DNA of 64,000 nt from an uncultured Ruegeria sp. (GTDB taxonomy: Bacteria; Pseudomonadota; Alphaproteobacteria; Rhodobacterales; Rhodobacteraceae). Shown here piece by piece: positions 35,985 through 45,247 of this stretch. How positions within the stretch are numbered: the stretch's first letter is position 1; each line of letters starts with the position of its first letter. The position numbers and the translations under genes are program-made. Below the pieces are notes generated by a model. The model made no database searches. It was not told the DNA's origin and saw nothing but the letters and a program-made list of their open reading frames with translations. The DNA is taken from NCBI RefSeq assembly GCF_947500045.1, contig NZ_CANMQQ010000012.1, positions 62,001-126,000 on the forward strand, written 5' to 3'.

Positions 35985-38600
35985 TTTCAGTTTGTAGATC
36001 AAGTCTAATGCTTCGCGTGGGGTCAATTCGTCTGGCAGAACTTCATCCAGCATATCTGTAACGGGTGAAGCCTTAGGGGCCGGAGGAGGCGGTGGCGAGG
36101 CGGCCGAGAACAGGGGCAGGTCGTCAATCAGGGCTTTTTGCTTTCCGCCTTCACGCTCGGTTTTTTCCAATTGATCCAACACGATACGGGCACGCTCAAC
36201 CACTGTGGCGGGAAGGCCCGCCAATTGGGCGACCTGCACGCCGTAGGACCGGTCAGCAGCGCCTTTGTGAACTTCATGCAGGAAGATAACTTCACCTTCC
36301 CACTCTTTTACGGCCACCGTGGCGTTCTCTACGCCGTCCAGATTTCCCGCCAATGCGGTCAGCTCATGATAATGAGTGGCAAACAATCCGCGGCATTTAT
36401 TGGCCGCGTGTAGATGTTCAAGCGTTGCCCAGGCGATGGACAGCCCGTCATACGTCGCGGTGCCGCGACCGATCTCATCAAGTATAACCAGTGCGCGGTC
36501 GTCTGCTTGGTTCAGGATGGCGGCGGTCTCAACCATCTCGACCATGAAGGTCGAGCGACCGCGCGCCAGATCGTCTGAGGCCCCGACGCGACTGAAGAGC
36601 TGGCTTACCACGCCGATATGCGCCTGTTCAGCTGGGACATAGCTGCCCATTTGGGCCAGCAGTGCGATCAGCGCGTTCTGGCGCAGGAAGGTTGATTTAC
36701 CGGCCATGTTGGGACCAGTAAGTAGCCAGATGGCCGCGCCAGAATCGGCACTAAGATCGCAGTCATTTGCGATGAAGGCATCCCCGTTCTGCTGACGCAA
36801 TGCGTGTTCGACCACCGGGTGGCGTCCCCCCTGAATGTCGAAAGCAAGCGATCCGTCGACTTTGGGGCGACACCAGCCTTCGCCCCGCGCTAGATCGGCG
36901 AGTGCTGTGGTCAAATCCAGCTCCGCCAGACCGCGGGCGGCTTGGGTTAGCCGTGCAGAAACATCCAAAATTGCGCCAGAAACCCTTTGATAGAGTCGCT
37001 TTTCAATCTCCAAGGCCCGATTGCCTGCGTTCAGAATACGGGTTTCGATCTCAGAAAGCTCTACGGTTGTAAATCGCACCTGATTGGCAGTGGTCTGGCG
37101 ATGGATATACGTTTCACTGAAGGGCGGGCTCAGCATTTTCTCGGCATGGGTCGCCGTGGTCTCGATGAAGTATCCCAGCACATTGTTGTGTTTGATCTTC
37201 AGCGAGGTGATGCCGGTATGGTCTGCATATTTCTGCTGAAATCCGGCGATCACAGAGCGGCCTTCGTCGCGCAGCGTCCGCGCTTCGTCCAGTTCTGAAT
37301 CGAAGCCGGGCGCGATGAAACCACCATCGCGAGCGAGCAACGGCGGATCAGCAACCAGCGCTTCATCCAGCAGGGTCAGCAGATCGTCAAATCCAATCAG
37401 GTTCTGGACAGCGGTAGCCAGGAGCACCGGCAGTTCCCGCGAGGCGCAGAACTCAGCAATCGTTGTCGCTTGGGTCAGACCATTGCGGATGGCGGTCAGA
37501 TCACGGGGGCCACCCCGGTCCAATGAAAGGCGGGATAGGGCGCGGTCCAAATCCGGCGTTTTGCGCAATGCATCACGCAGGTCGGACGTGATCAGACTGT
37601 CTTCGAAAGCGAAGGAAACCGCGTTCAAACGGCCAAGAATCACATCCATATTGCGCGAGGGGCTGGACAGGCGCTGTTCCAGCAATCGGGCGCCGCCCGG
37701 GGTTACGGTTTGATCGACTACGGAAAGCAATGATCCTGCACGGCCGCCGGATAGGGATCGGGTAAGCTCCAGGTTGCGGCGTGTGGCGGCGTCGATCTGA
37801 ACCACACGGTCTTCGGATTCCTTTAGCGGCGTTTGCAACAGCGGCAGTTTGCCCTTTTGCGTAATCTCCAGATAATCGATCAGCGCACCCATGACGGAAA
37901 CCTCGGCGCGCCCGAAATTCCCGAACGCATCCAGCGCGCCTACGTTATACAGCCCACAAATGCGTTTTTCAGCCGCCGTGCTGTCAAAACTCGCGCGCCC
38001 GATCGGGGTCAGCGAGATGCCGAGATCAAGAACCAGATCTTGCATCTTGTCTTGCGCCCCATCCGCGACAATCAACTCGGATGGCGCCAGCCGCGCCAAT
38101 TCCGGGCTGAGACGCACGGACGTCAAAGGCATCACATGAAATGCTCCGGTCGAGATATCAGCCCAGGCAAGCGCGGCTTCGCCCCGAACCTCGATATAAG
38201 CGGCCAAAAAGTTGTGCCGGCGGGCTTCAAGCAGGGCGTCTTCGGTCAGGGTTCCGGGGGTGACCAATCGCACAACATCGCGTTTTACGACCGATTTAGA
38301 GCCTCTTTTCTTCGCCTCTGCCGGGCTTTCCATTTGTTCGCAGACGGCGACCCGAAAGCCTTTGCGGATCAGTGTCAGTAGATACCCTTCGGCGGAATGA
38401 ACCGGCACACCGCACATCGGAATATCTTGGTCATTATGTTTGCCGCGTTTGGTCAAGGCGATATCCAGCGCCTCGGCTGCGTTCACAGCGTCTTCGAAAA
38501 ACATCTCGTAGAAATCGCCCATGCGATAGAACAGCAGGGCGTCCGGCTGGGCCTCTTTGATCTCAAGGTACTGTGCCATCATCGGCGTGACTGTGGACAA
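35967..38600 (-). CDS. mutS: DNA mismatch repair protein MutS
   Basis: MutS recognises mismatches and recruits MutL. The 877-residue protein has the mismatch-wedge motif RMGDFYEMF near residue 25, the Walker A loop TGPNMAGKSTFLRQN, Walker B LVILDEIGRGTATYDG and a C-terminal dimer tail. The best start is TTG 38600: it gives the N-terminus STVTPMMAQYLEIK, common for this group, with AAGGGGG 6 bases upstream. Open frame continues to 38765 but overlaps maeB. ATG 38582 or 38579 would lie within the conserved start. Confidence 0.95.
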   Translation of the reverse strand: MSTVTPMMAQYLEIKEAQPDALLFYRMGDFYEMFFEDAVNAAEALDIALTKRGKHNDQDIPMCGVPVHSAEGYLLTLIRKGFRVAVCEQMESPAEAKKRGSKSVVKRDVVRLVTPGTLTEDALLEARRHNFLAAYIEVRGEAALAWADISTGAFHVMPLTSVRLSPELARLAPSELIVADGAQDKMQDLVLDLGISLTPIGRASFDSTAAEKRICGLYNVGALDAFGNFGRAEVSVMGALIDYLEITQKGKLPLLQTPLKESEDRVVQIDAATRRNLELTRSLSGGRAGSLLSVVDQTVTPGGARLLEQRLSSPSRNMDVILGRLNAVSFAFEDSLITSDLRDALRKTPDLDRALSRLSLDRGGPRDLTAIRNGLTQATTIAEFCASRELPVLLATAVQNLIGFDDLLTLLDEALVADPPLLARDGGFIAPGFDSELDEARTLRDEGRSVIAGFQQKYADHTGITSLKIKHNNVLGYFIETTATHAEKMLSPPFSETYIHRQTTANQVRFTTVELSEIETRILNAGNRALEIEKRLYQRVSGAILDVSARLTQAARGLAELDLTTALADLARGEGWCRPKVDGSLAFDIQGGRHPVVEHALRQQNGDAFIANDCDLSADSGAAIWLLTGPNMAGKSTFLRQNALIALLAQMGSYVPAEQAHIGVVSQLFSRVGASDDLARGRSTFMVEMVETAAILNQADDRALVILDEIGRGTATYDGLSIAWATLEHLHAANKCRGLFATHYHELTALAGNLDGVENATVAVKEWEGEVIFLHEVHKGAADRSYGVQVAQLAGLPATVVERARIVLDQLEKTEREGGKQKALIDDLPLFSAASPPPPPAPKASPVTDMLDEVLPDELTPREALDLIYKLKEAANS

Positions 38601-38678
38601 AAGCGGCCCCCTTCTGGCGTATTCCAGGCGCGACCTTACAAATCCCCAACCCGCGACGAAAGGTGAAAAGTATTCTCG

Positions 38679-38707
38679 TTGAGACGCGCGCAAGCCTGCG
38701 GTATGAC
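38679..38707 (+). promoter_or_regulatory. Candidate promoter for maeB
   Basis: TTGAGA (38679-38684), a 17-bp spacer, TATGAC (38702-38707). A transcript starting about 7 bp later would leave only some 10 bases before ATG 38725 but about 28 before ATG 38743, which favours the second start. Confidence 0.45.
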
Positions 38708-38742
38708 GCATCAGCCCCGAAGTCATGGAAACGACGTTTAAA

Positions 38743-40998
38743 ATGCCCAAAGCGAAGATTACCAAAGAAGAGGCGCTGGCCTTTCACCTGGACCCCACAC
38801 CCGGCAAATGGGAGGTGCAGGCCACCGTTCCAATGACGACACAGCGCGACCTGTCGCTGGCTTATAGCCCCGGCGTGGCCGTTCCATGTGAAGCCATCGC
38901 CGAAAACCCAGAAACCGCCTATGACTATACCAACAAGGGCAATCTGGTTGCTGTGATCTCAAACGGGACTGCCGTTCTGGGTCTTGGGAACCTTGGGGCG
39001 CTGGGCTCAAAACCGGTGATGGAAGGGAAATCGGTCCTGTTCAAACGGTTCGCCGATGTGAATTCGATCGATATCGAGCTGGATACCGAAGATCCGGATG
39101 AATTCTGCCGCGCGGTGCGCCTGATGGGGCCGACTTTTGGCGGGATCAACCTCGAAGACATCAAGGCGCCCGAGTGCTTCATCATCGAACAGCGCCTGAA
39201 GGAAGAGATGGATATCCCTGTCTTCCACGATGACCAGCACGGTACAGCGGTGATCTGTGCTGCGGGATTGCTGAATGCCCTGCATATCTCGGGCAAAAAG
39301 ATCGAGGATGTGAAAATCGTACTGAACGGGGCCGGGGCGGCAGGCATTGCCTGTATCGAACTGCTCAAAGCGATGGGCGCGCAGCACGAAAACTGCGTCG
39401 TCTGTGACACCAAGGGCGTGATCTATCAGGGCCGGACCGAGGGTATGAATCAGTGGAAATCGGCCCACGCGATCACCACGGACCTGCGCACGCTGGAAGA
39501 CGCCATGAAGGGCGCGGACGTGTTTTTGGGCGTGTCAGTCAAAGGGGCTGTGACGCAGGACATGGTTGTTAGCATGGCCGACAACCCAGTGATCTTTGCG
39601 ATGGCAAACCCAGATCCCGAGATCACACCGGAAGAGGCCCACGAAGTGCGTGTCGATGCCATCGTCGCCACCGGTCGTAGTGATTATCCGAACCAGGTGA
39701 ATAACGTTCTGGGCTTCCCGTACTTGTTCCGAGGTGCCCTGGACATCCACGCCCGCGCCATCAATGACGAGATGAAGATTGCCTGCGCGCATGCTCTGGC
39801 CCGTCTGGCGCGCGAGGATGTGCCCGATGAGGTCGCTATGGCCTATGGCAAATCGCTGACCTTTGGCCGCGATTACATCATCCCTACACCGTTCGACCCG
39901 CGTCTTATCCACCGGATTCCGACTGCCGTGGCAAAGGCAGGCATGGACACCGGCGCGGCGCGGCGCCCGATCATCGACATGGAAGCCTATGAACTGAGCT
40001 TGAAATCCCGCATGGACCCGACAGCCAGCATTCTGCGGGGACTGAACGCCCGGGCACGTGCCGCGCAAAGCCGGATGATCTTTGCCGAAGGTGACGATCC
40101 CCGTGTTCTGCGCGCGGCGGTTATGTATCAACGCTCGGGCTTTGGTAAGGCCTTGGTTGTTGGTCGCGCGGATGAGGTCAAGCAGCAGCTGGAGGAAGCC
40201 GGCCTTGGAGATGCGGTTCGTGAGCTTGAGGTAGTGAACGCGGCCAACACTGCGCATTTGGAGACGTATAAGGACTTTCTCTATCAACGGCTGCAGCGCA
40301 AGGGTTTCGACCACAAGGATATTCATCGTCTCGCGGCGCGCGACCGACATGTCTTTTCCTCTTTGATGTTGGCGCATGGTCATGGGGACGGTCTGGTAAC
40401 AGGCGCCACGCGTAAGTCGGCGCATGTTCTGGATCGCATCAACCATGTGTTTGATGCGGATGCAGCCAACGGCGCCGCTGGTGTCACAGCGTTGCTGCAC
40501 AAGGGGCGCATCGTTTTGATTGGCGATACGTTGGTCCATGAATGGCCCGACGAGAACGATCTGGCGAATATCGCGGAACGCGCCGCCGCCGTGGCGCGCC
40601 ATATGGGGTTGGAACCTCGTGCGGCATTTGTCAGCTTCTCGACCTTCGGTTATCCGGTGTCTGAACGTGCTGAAAAGATGCACCGCGCGCCTGCGGTTCT
40701 GGATGCACGCGGTGTCGATTTTGAGTACGAAGGCGAGATGACCGTAGATGTGGCCCTGAATGTGGATCAGCAAGAGGCCTATCCATTCCAACGCCTAACG
40801 GGTCCCGCGAACATCTTGATCGTTCCGGCGCGGCACTCGGCCTCGATCTCGACCAAGCTGATGCAGGAAATGGGTGGCGCGACGGTGATCGGCCCGATCC
40901 TGTCCGGTGTCGACAAGCCAATTCAGATCTGTTCGACTGTTTCGACAGCGAATGACATTCTGAACATGGCCATCCTGGCCTCCTGCGATATTGAGTAA
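38743..40998 (+). CDS. maeB: NADP-dependent malic enzyme (MaeB type)
   Basis: MaeB decarboxylates malate to pyruvate with NADP. The 751-residue product has the malic enzyme core (LAYSPGVAVPCEAIAENP, FHDDQHGTAVICAAGLLNAL, LNGAGAAGIACIELL) and a C-terminal phosphotransacetylase-like domain (from about residue 430; VSFSTFGYPVSERAEKM), which in this class is regulatory and responds to acetyl-CoA. I prefer ATG 38743 because conserved residues begin right there (MPKAKITKEEALAFHL); ATG 38725 adds six residues. A PfkB kinase gene follows after 3 bp. Confidence 0.94.
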   Translation: MPKAKITKEEALAFHLDPTPGKWEVQATVPMTTQRDLSLAYSPGVAVPCEAIAENPETAYDYTNKGNLVAVISNGTAVLGLGNLGALGSKPVMEGKSVLFKRFADVNSIDIELDTEDPDEFCRAVRLMGPTFGGINLEDIKAPECFIIEQRLKEEMDIPVFHDDQHGTAVICAAGLLNALHISGKKIEDVKIVLNGAGAAGIACIELLKAMGAQHENCVVCDTKGVIYQGRTEGMNQWKSAHAITTDLRTLEDAMKGADVFLGVSVKGAVTQDMVVSMADNPVIFAMANPDPEITPEEAHEVRVDAIVATGRSDYPNQVNNVLGFPYLFRGALDIHARAINDEMKIACAHALARLAREDVPDEVAMAYGKSLTFGRDYIIPTPFDPRLIHRIPTAVAKAGMDTGAARRPIIDMEAYELSLKSRMDPTASILRGLNARARAAQSRMIFAEGDDPRVLRAAVMYQRSGFGKALVVGRADEVKQQLEEAGLGDAVRELEVVNAANTAHLETYKDFLYQRLQRKGFDHKDIHRLAARDRHVFSSLMLAHGHGDGLVTGATRKSAHVLDRINHVFDADAANGAAGVTALLHKGRIVLIGDTLVHEWPDENDLANIAERAAAVARHMGLEPRAAFVSFSTFGYPVSERAEKMHRAPAVLDARGVDFEYEGEMTVDVALNVDQQEAYPFQRLTGPANILIVPARHSASISTKLMQEMGGATVIGPILSGVDKPIQICSTVSTANDILNMAILASCDIE

Positions 40999-41001
40999 AT
41001 C

Positions 41002-41874
41002 ATGACGATCTGGAACCTCGGCTCAATCAATGCGGATATGGTTTATACCTTGCCGCATTTGCCCGAAGCGGGCGAAACCCTTGCAGCGACTGATCTTCAA
41101 AGGTTTCTGGGCGGTAAAGGGGCCAACATGTCGGTCGCTGCGGCCCGTGCAGGGTCGCAGGTTTCGCATATTGGTGCCGTGGGATCAGACGGCCTTTGGG
41201 CGCGGGACAGGTTGAATGAATATGGCGTCGATACACGACATATTGCCGAGGCGGATGTTCCGACCGGTCATGCGATCATTGCGGTGGATGCGCTGGGCGA
41301 AAATCTGATCGTCCTGTTTCAGGGCGCGAACCATGCCATCACGGACGACCAAATTGGAAAAGCGCTGTCCTCTGCGGTTTCCGGCGATTTGTTGGTGATG
41401 CAAAACGAAACCAACGCACAGGTCGAGGCAGCAAAGCTGGGCCGTGAGATGGGGCTGACTGTCTGTTACGCCGCCGCTCCGTTTCAGGCCGAGGCGGTTC
41501 AGGCGGTTCTGCCCTATCTGGATTTTCTGATCCTCAACGAGGTCGAGGCCGAGCAATTGCAGGAGGCCGCGGGCCTTGCCCCCTCAGACCTGCCGGTCGA
41601 ACATGTGATCGTGACTTTTGGCTCCAAGGGTGCGCGATATTATCAACGGGGCACAGAACCTCAGGCTTTTCAGGCCCATAAGGTCAGCGCCGTCGATACC
41701 ACCGGTGCCGGCGACACCTTCACAGGGTATGTTCTGGCAGGGATGGACCGGGGAATGCCGATGGCGCAAGCTATCGCTCAAGCAAACCGCGCCGCGGCCC
41801 TGATGGTCACGCGGCACGGAACAGCTGATGTAATTCCTGACCTCAAAGAGGTGCGCGAGGCGCAGTTCGATTAA
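41002..41874 (+). CDS. PfkB/ribokinase-family sugar kinase
   Basis: A 290-residue kinase with both PfkB signatures: GGKGANMSVAAARAGSQVSH near residue 38 and DTTGAGDTFTGYVLAGMDRG near residue 232, the latter with the catalytic Asp of GAGD. The N-terminus (NLGSINADMVYTLPHLPEAG) resembles ribokinase. No sugar transporter or regulator is adjacent, so the substrate cannot be named. It follows maeB directly, and its stop overlaps that of the convergent msrA (TTAA). Confidence 0.85.
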   Translation: MTIWNLGSINADMVYTLPHLPEAGETLAATDLQRFLGGKGANMSVAAARAGSQVSHIGAVGSDGLWARDRLNEYGVDTRHIAEADVPTGHAIIAVDALGENLIVLFQGANHAITDDQIGKALSSAVSGDLLVMQNETNAQVEAAKLGREMGLTVCYAAAPFQAEAVQAVLPYLDFLILNEVEAEQLQEAAGLAPSDLPVEHVIVTFGSKGARYYQRGTEPQAFQAHKVSAVDTTGAGDTFTGYVLAGMDRGMPMAQAIAQANRAAALMVTRHGTADVIPDLKEVREAQFD

Positions 41875-42542
41875 GAGCCGGCAAAAGGTGCGTCGCTTCC
41901 CCACAGTTGCTTTACACGGGCATCGCGACCGCAAGCATTGCGATAAGCCTTATAGGCATTCTTTTGGCGCTTGGGGCCAAAGCGGGTCAGGACCAGCTTG
42001 TCACCTTTGTAGTAATCCTGATGATAGGCTTCTGCCGGATAAAACGTCCCGGCCTGCAGGATTGGGGTGACAACCGTCTGCCCCAAGGCATTTTGCGCCT
42101 CCGACTTGGCCTGCTGAGCAAGCGCTTTTTCCCCTGTATTAGAGACGAAAATCGCCGTCCGATAGCTTTCTCCACGATCGCAGAACTGGCCGCCCGCATC
42201 GGTCGGATCAACCGAACGGAAGAACATGTTTAGCAGCGTTTCACGGGAAACGCGGGCAGGATCAAAGGTGATCTGTACGGCCTCATAATGCCCGCTTCCG
42301 CCCTTTGAGACCTGATCATATGTCGGGCTCTCGGTTTTACCCCCGGTATATCCCGAGATTGCACCAATCACGCCGGGGACGGATTCGAAATCGGATTCAA
42401 CGCACCAGAAACAGCCACCAGCGACGGTCAGTGTTTCAGTGCCTGCCGCCGGGGCGGGCAGGGCGCGCAACATCGCGGCCAGCAAAATCATAGCAAATAA
42501 CAGTGAGGGCTTCAGATATTCGAGATAGACAGTCCGAGTCAT
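41871..42542 (-). CDS. msrA: Exported peptide methionine sulfoxide reductase MsrA
   Basis: MsrA reduces methionine-S-sulfoxide in proteins. The 223-residue product has a hydrophobic N-terminal signal (SLLFAMILLAAMLRALPAPA) followed by the enzyme with its catalytic Cys in GGCFWCVESDFE and the substrate-binding GGQFCDRGESYR. The leader suggests a periplasmic enzyme, unlike the usual cytosolic MsrA. ATG 42542 is preceded by a strong AAGGAGG 6 bases away. Two inverted repeats sit upstream. How electrons reach it in the periplasm is unknown. Confidence 0.92.
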   Translation of the reverse strand: MTRTVYLEYLKPSLLFAMILLAAMLRALPAPAAGTETLTVAGGCFWCVESDFESVPGVIGAISGYTGGKTESPTYDQVSKGGSGHYEAVQITFDPARVSRETLLNMFFRSVDPTDAGGQFCDRGESYRTAIFVSNTGEKALAQQAKSEAQNALGQTVVTPILQAGTFYPAEAYHQDYYKGDKLVLTRFGPKRQKNAYKAYRNACGRDARVKQLWGSDAPFAGS

Positions 42543-42570
42543 AGCAGGCCTCCTTCTGAACCAAGCTGCC

Positions 42571-42611
42571 CATTGCAACACGCACTTGCAATGCGCTGAC
42601 ATGATTTGTCA
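42571..42611. promoter_or_regulatory. Pair of inverted repeats upstream of msrA
   Basis: CATTGCAA, 7 bases, TTGCAATG (42571-42593) has perfect 8-bp arms. Next to it TGACA, 5 bases, TGTCA (42597-42611) has perfect 5-bp arms. They lie 29 and 55 bp upstream of the msrA ATG. Both look like transcription factor sites rather than a terminator, since no T-run follows. Confidence 0.5.
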
Positions 42612-42636
42612 CACGCTGGTGAGACGAGTTTATCGT

Positions 42637-42918
42637 CTAGCCCAGCAGTTGTCCCAGCTTCATCGCCACACCCATATTGCCCGAGATCTTCAGCTTGCCC
42701 AGCGCAACACCGGTCACCGGGTTCAGTTTGCCAGTCAACAGCTTGGTCAGATTCTCGCGGGAAATACGGATGGTGCAATCGGTCTCGCGATCATCGGTTG
42801 TGGCGGAATTGTCGGCCAGCACAATTACACCGTCATCACCGCAATCGAACTTAAGCGACCCGTCAAAATCTTTGTCTTTCAGGCCCTTCTGAATTCCGTC
42901 GGCGATGTCTTGCAGCAT
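42637..42918 (-). CDS. Stand-alone SCP2 sterol-carrier-like protein
   Basis: A 93-residue protein that is one SCP2 domain: DGSLKFDCGDDGVIVLAD, a CTIRISRENLTKLLTGKLNP core and the C-terminal LGKLKISGNMGVAMKLGQLL. SCP2 domains bind lipids or acyl-CoAs in a hydrophobic tunnel. ATG 42918 has AGGA 8 bases upstream and gives the common small-SCP2 length; longer open frame upstream is non-coding. Function in bacteria is poorly known. Same strand as msrA, 94 bp upstream of it. Confidence 0.85.
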   Translation of the reverse strand: MLQDIADGIQKGLKDKDFDGSLKFDCGDDGVIVLADNSATTDDRETDCTIRISRENLTKLLTGKLNPVTGVALGKLKISGNMGVAMKLGQLLG

Positions 42919-42999
42919 ATTCTGTCCTTTACTGACTGACGTATGCGTAAAGAAAAATTGTTGCGCCGGGCAAGCCTGACCAAACGGGAACCGTGCAAA

Positions 43000-43034
43000 G
43001 AAAAACCCCGGCGCCTGGAGGGACACCGGGGTTA
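43000..43034 (-). terminator. Intrinsic terminator after argG
   Basis: On the minus strand AACCCCGG pairs with CCGGGGTT (8 bp, 14-base loop) and ends in a run of five T. It lies 20 bp after the argG stop, which separates argG from the SCP2 gene. Confidence 0.85.
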
Positions 43035-43053
43035 TTTTATAGAAGGAAGGCGC

Positions 43054-44280
43054 TTACTTGCTCAGCCGTTTGTCACGTGCGGCCAGCAGCTTAAGGCGCA
43101 GCGCGTTCAACTGGATGAAGCCTGCCGCGTCTTTCTGATCGTAGGCACCGGCGTCTTCCTCGAAGGTTACATGCGCCTCAGAGTACAGCGAATGATCCGA
43201 CCAGCGGCCAACGGTCGAGGCCAAACCTTTGTACAGTTTCACGCGGACGGTGCCGGTGACATGGTCCTGAGATTTGTCAATCGCGGCCTGCAGCATCTCG
43301 CGCTCGGGTGAGTACCAGAAGCCATTATAGATCAGCTCGGCATATTGTGGCATCAGCTGGTCTTTCAGATGCATCGCGCCACGGTCCATGGTGATGGATT
43401 CGATGCCACGGTGTGCTTCCAACAGGATAGTGCCGCCGGGTGTTTCATAGATACCGCGCGACTTCATACCAACGAAGCGGCCTTCGACCAGGTCCAGACG
43501 GCCAATACCGTGCTTGCCGCCATATTCGTTCAGTTTGGTCAGGATGGTGGCTGGGCTCATCGCCTCACCATTGATGCTGACGGCGTCGCCTTTCTCAAAG
43601 CCGATTTCGATAAATTCAGGCTCATTCGGCGCGTCCTCTGGGTGGACGGTGCGCTGGTACACGTAATCGGGCGCCATATCGGCGGGGTCTTCCAGAACTT
43701 TGCCTTCGGACGAGGTGTGCAGCAGGTTGGCATCGACCGAGAAGGGTGCCTCACCGCGTTTGTCCTTGGCAATCGGGATCTGGTTCGCTTCGGCAAATTC
43801 CAGCAGACGTGTCCGGCTGGTCAGGTCCCATTCGCGCCAGGGCGCAATCACCTTGATGTCGGGGTTCAGCGCGTAAGCGGCCAGTTCGAACCGCACCTGA
43901 TCGTTGCCCTTGCCGGTCGCGCCATGGGCGACAGCATCAGCACCGGTCGCTTCGGCAATCTCAACCAAACGCTTCGAGATCAGCGGGCGGGCGATCGATG
44001 TACCCAACAGGTACAGCCCCTCATAGACCGCATTGGCGCGGAACATAGGAAAAACGAAATCGCGAACGAACTCTTCGCGGATGTCTTCGATATAGATGTT
44101 TTCGGGCTTGATCCCCAGCAGTTCGGCCTTCTTGCGGGCGGGCTCCAGCTCTTCACCCTGACCCAGATCGGCGGTGAAGGTCACGACCTCACACCCATAC
44201 TCGGTCTGCAACCATTTCAAGATGATCGAGGTATCAAGGCCACCGGAATAGGCCAGAACAACTTTCTTGGGCGCGGACAT
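43054..44280 (-). CDS. argG: Argininosuccinate synthase
   Basis: ArgG joins citrulline and aspartate with ATP in arginine synthesis. The 408-residue product has the ATP-pyrophosphatase loop [16 protein letters not shown], the citrulline site [17 protein letters not shown] and the SINGEAMSP region. It is transcribed alone and ends at a clear terminator. The 141 bp before it show no regulatory element that I can name. Confidence 0.97.
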   Translation of the reverse strand: MSAPKKVVLAYSGGLDTSIILKWLQTEYGCEVVTFTADLGQGEELEPARKKAELLGIKPENIYIEDIREEFVRDFVFPMFRANAVYEGLYLLGTSIARPLISKRLVEIAEATGADAVAHGATGKGNDQVRFELAAYALNPDIKVIAPWREWDLTSRTRLLEFAEANQIPIAKDKRGEAPFSVDANLLHTSSEGKVLEDPADMAPDYVYQRTVHPEDAPNEPEFIEIGFEKGDAVSINGEAMSPATILTKLNEYGGKHGIGRLDLVEGRFVGMKSRGIYETPGGTILLEAHRGIESITMDRGAMHLKDQLMPQYAELIYNGFWYSPEREMLQAAIDKSQDHVTGTVRVKLYKGLASTVGRWSDHSLYSEAHVTFEEDAGAYDQKDAAGFIQLNALRLKLLAARDKRLSK

Positions 44281-44421
44281 CTGACTTCCCCTTATTCGTA
44301 AGACGATTGGCCCCTAGCGGGTTTTGGACGCGGGGGCAAGTTGTGAGGATTGACGCAGGGCAGGAATTGAGGTGAAACGGTGGGAAAGAGAACAAGGATT
44401 GGTTGAGAGGGCGGTTTTATT

Positions 44422-45189
44422 ATGTTGGGATGGCAGATTTTTGTGCATTCGGTGCGGATGGTGTTTGGAAACCTGAAGCAAGTTCTGCAGATTACCGTTG
44501 GCCCCGCAGTGATAGCGACAGCGGTTATCGTGGGTCTGGTTTTGGCACTTGGTATTCCGCTTGAGACGTTTGATGAAAGCGTAGAGGGGTTACCACCGGG
44601 TGTGTCCGCGGTCTCATTCTTTATCTTTATATGCGTTTTGCTGGTGGTGATATTCATCACGATGTTCTGGATTGCAGTGTCGTGGCACCGCTTCATCCTG
44701 TTAGAGGAGTATCCCACAGGAATTCTTCCGACATTCCGTTTTGACAGGATCCTCGCTTATTTCGGGCGTATTCTTATGCTGGGGATTTTGGTGATGATCG
44801 CGTATATCCCGATGGTTTTGGTCTTTGCTGTATTGGGTGAGGGTCTCGCAGGGATCTCGGTTATTCTGATGATTATCTACACTATTTTTCTGGTCATATG
44901 CTTCTACCGCCTGTCAATTATCCTGCCGGCGGCAGCGATAGGAAACCCTATCTCGCTCAGCGAAGCTTGGAACAACACAACCGGCGTTGGTGGATCAATT
45001 CTGCTGCTACTAGTCGTGGCATTTCTGTTCCAGGTTCTGGTGCAGTTGGTGTTCACAATGCTGGCAATCATACCAGTATTGGGAGTCTTGCTGACTGTGT
45101 TCTTAGGCACGCTTGTTTTGCCGATGATCAGTGTCAGCATCTTTACCACAATGTATGGCGTCTTCGTTGAGAAGCGCGCGCTAACTTAA
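44422..45189 (+). CDS. Unknown polytopic membrane protein
   Basis: A 255-residue, very hydrophobic protein with about six membrane segments and the soluble bits HRFILLEEYPTGILPTFRFD and NPISLSEAWNNTTGVGG. The N-terminus is a short amphipathic stretch (WQIFVHSVRMVFGNLKQVL) rather than a signal peptide. I do not recognise a family; the arrangement resembles the integral-membrane domain seen in glycerophosphodiester phosphodiesterases and related unnamed proteins, but this is a guess. Its G+C looks lower than its neighbours. It lies between argG (divergent) and ilvA (58 bp downstream, same strand). Confidence 0.75.
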   Translation: MLGWQIFVHSVRMVFGNLKQVLQITVGPAVIATAVIVGLVLALGIPLETFDESVEGLPPGVSAVSFFIFICVLLVVIFITMFWIAVSWHRFILLEEYPTGILPTFRFDRILAYFGRILMLGILVMIAYIPMVLVFAVLGEGLAGISVILMIIYTIFLVICFYRLSIILPAAAIGNPISLSEAWNNTTGVGGSILLLLVVAFLFQVLVQLVFTMLAIIPVLGVLLTVFLGTLVLPMISVSIFTTMYGVFVEKRALT

Positions 45190-45212
45190 GCTACGTACAC
45201 ATATGTATTCCT

Positions 45213-45236
45213 TGCCCTTTCATCGGTGATGGGGCA
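45213..45236 (+). promoter_or_regulatory. Hairpin over the ilvA ribosome site
   Basis: TGCCC-TTT-CATC, GGT loop, GATG-GGGCA: a 9-bp stem with a 3-base bulge, ending 11 bp before the ilvA ATG. Its right arm contains the purine-rich GGGGCA part of the likely ribosome site, so folding could hide it. Confidence 0.4.
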
Positions 45237-45247
45237 GGGAAACCGGC

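Noticed and set aside
39535..40791. A 418-codon minus-strand frame opposite maeB
   Set aside because: maeB is unambiguous and this product shows no domain.
41002..41874. Calling the PfkB-family kinase ribokinase (rbsK)
   Set aside because: Motifs are general to the PfkB family and no ribose transport or regulator gene is near.
42238..42251. GTTTCACGGGAAAC inside msrA as a third, degenerate parS
   Set aside because: One base breaks the palindrome, it is 13 kb from the perfect sites, and it simply encodes VSRET in a conserved part of MsrA.
43345..44301. A 318-codon plus-strand frame opposite argG
   Set aside because: Shadow of argG; no domain and no ribosome site.
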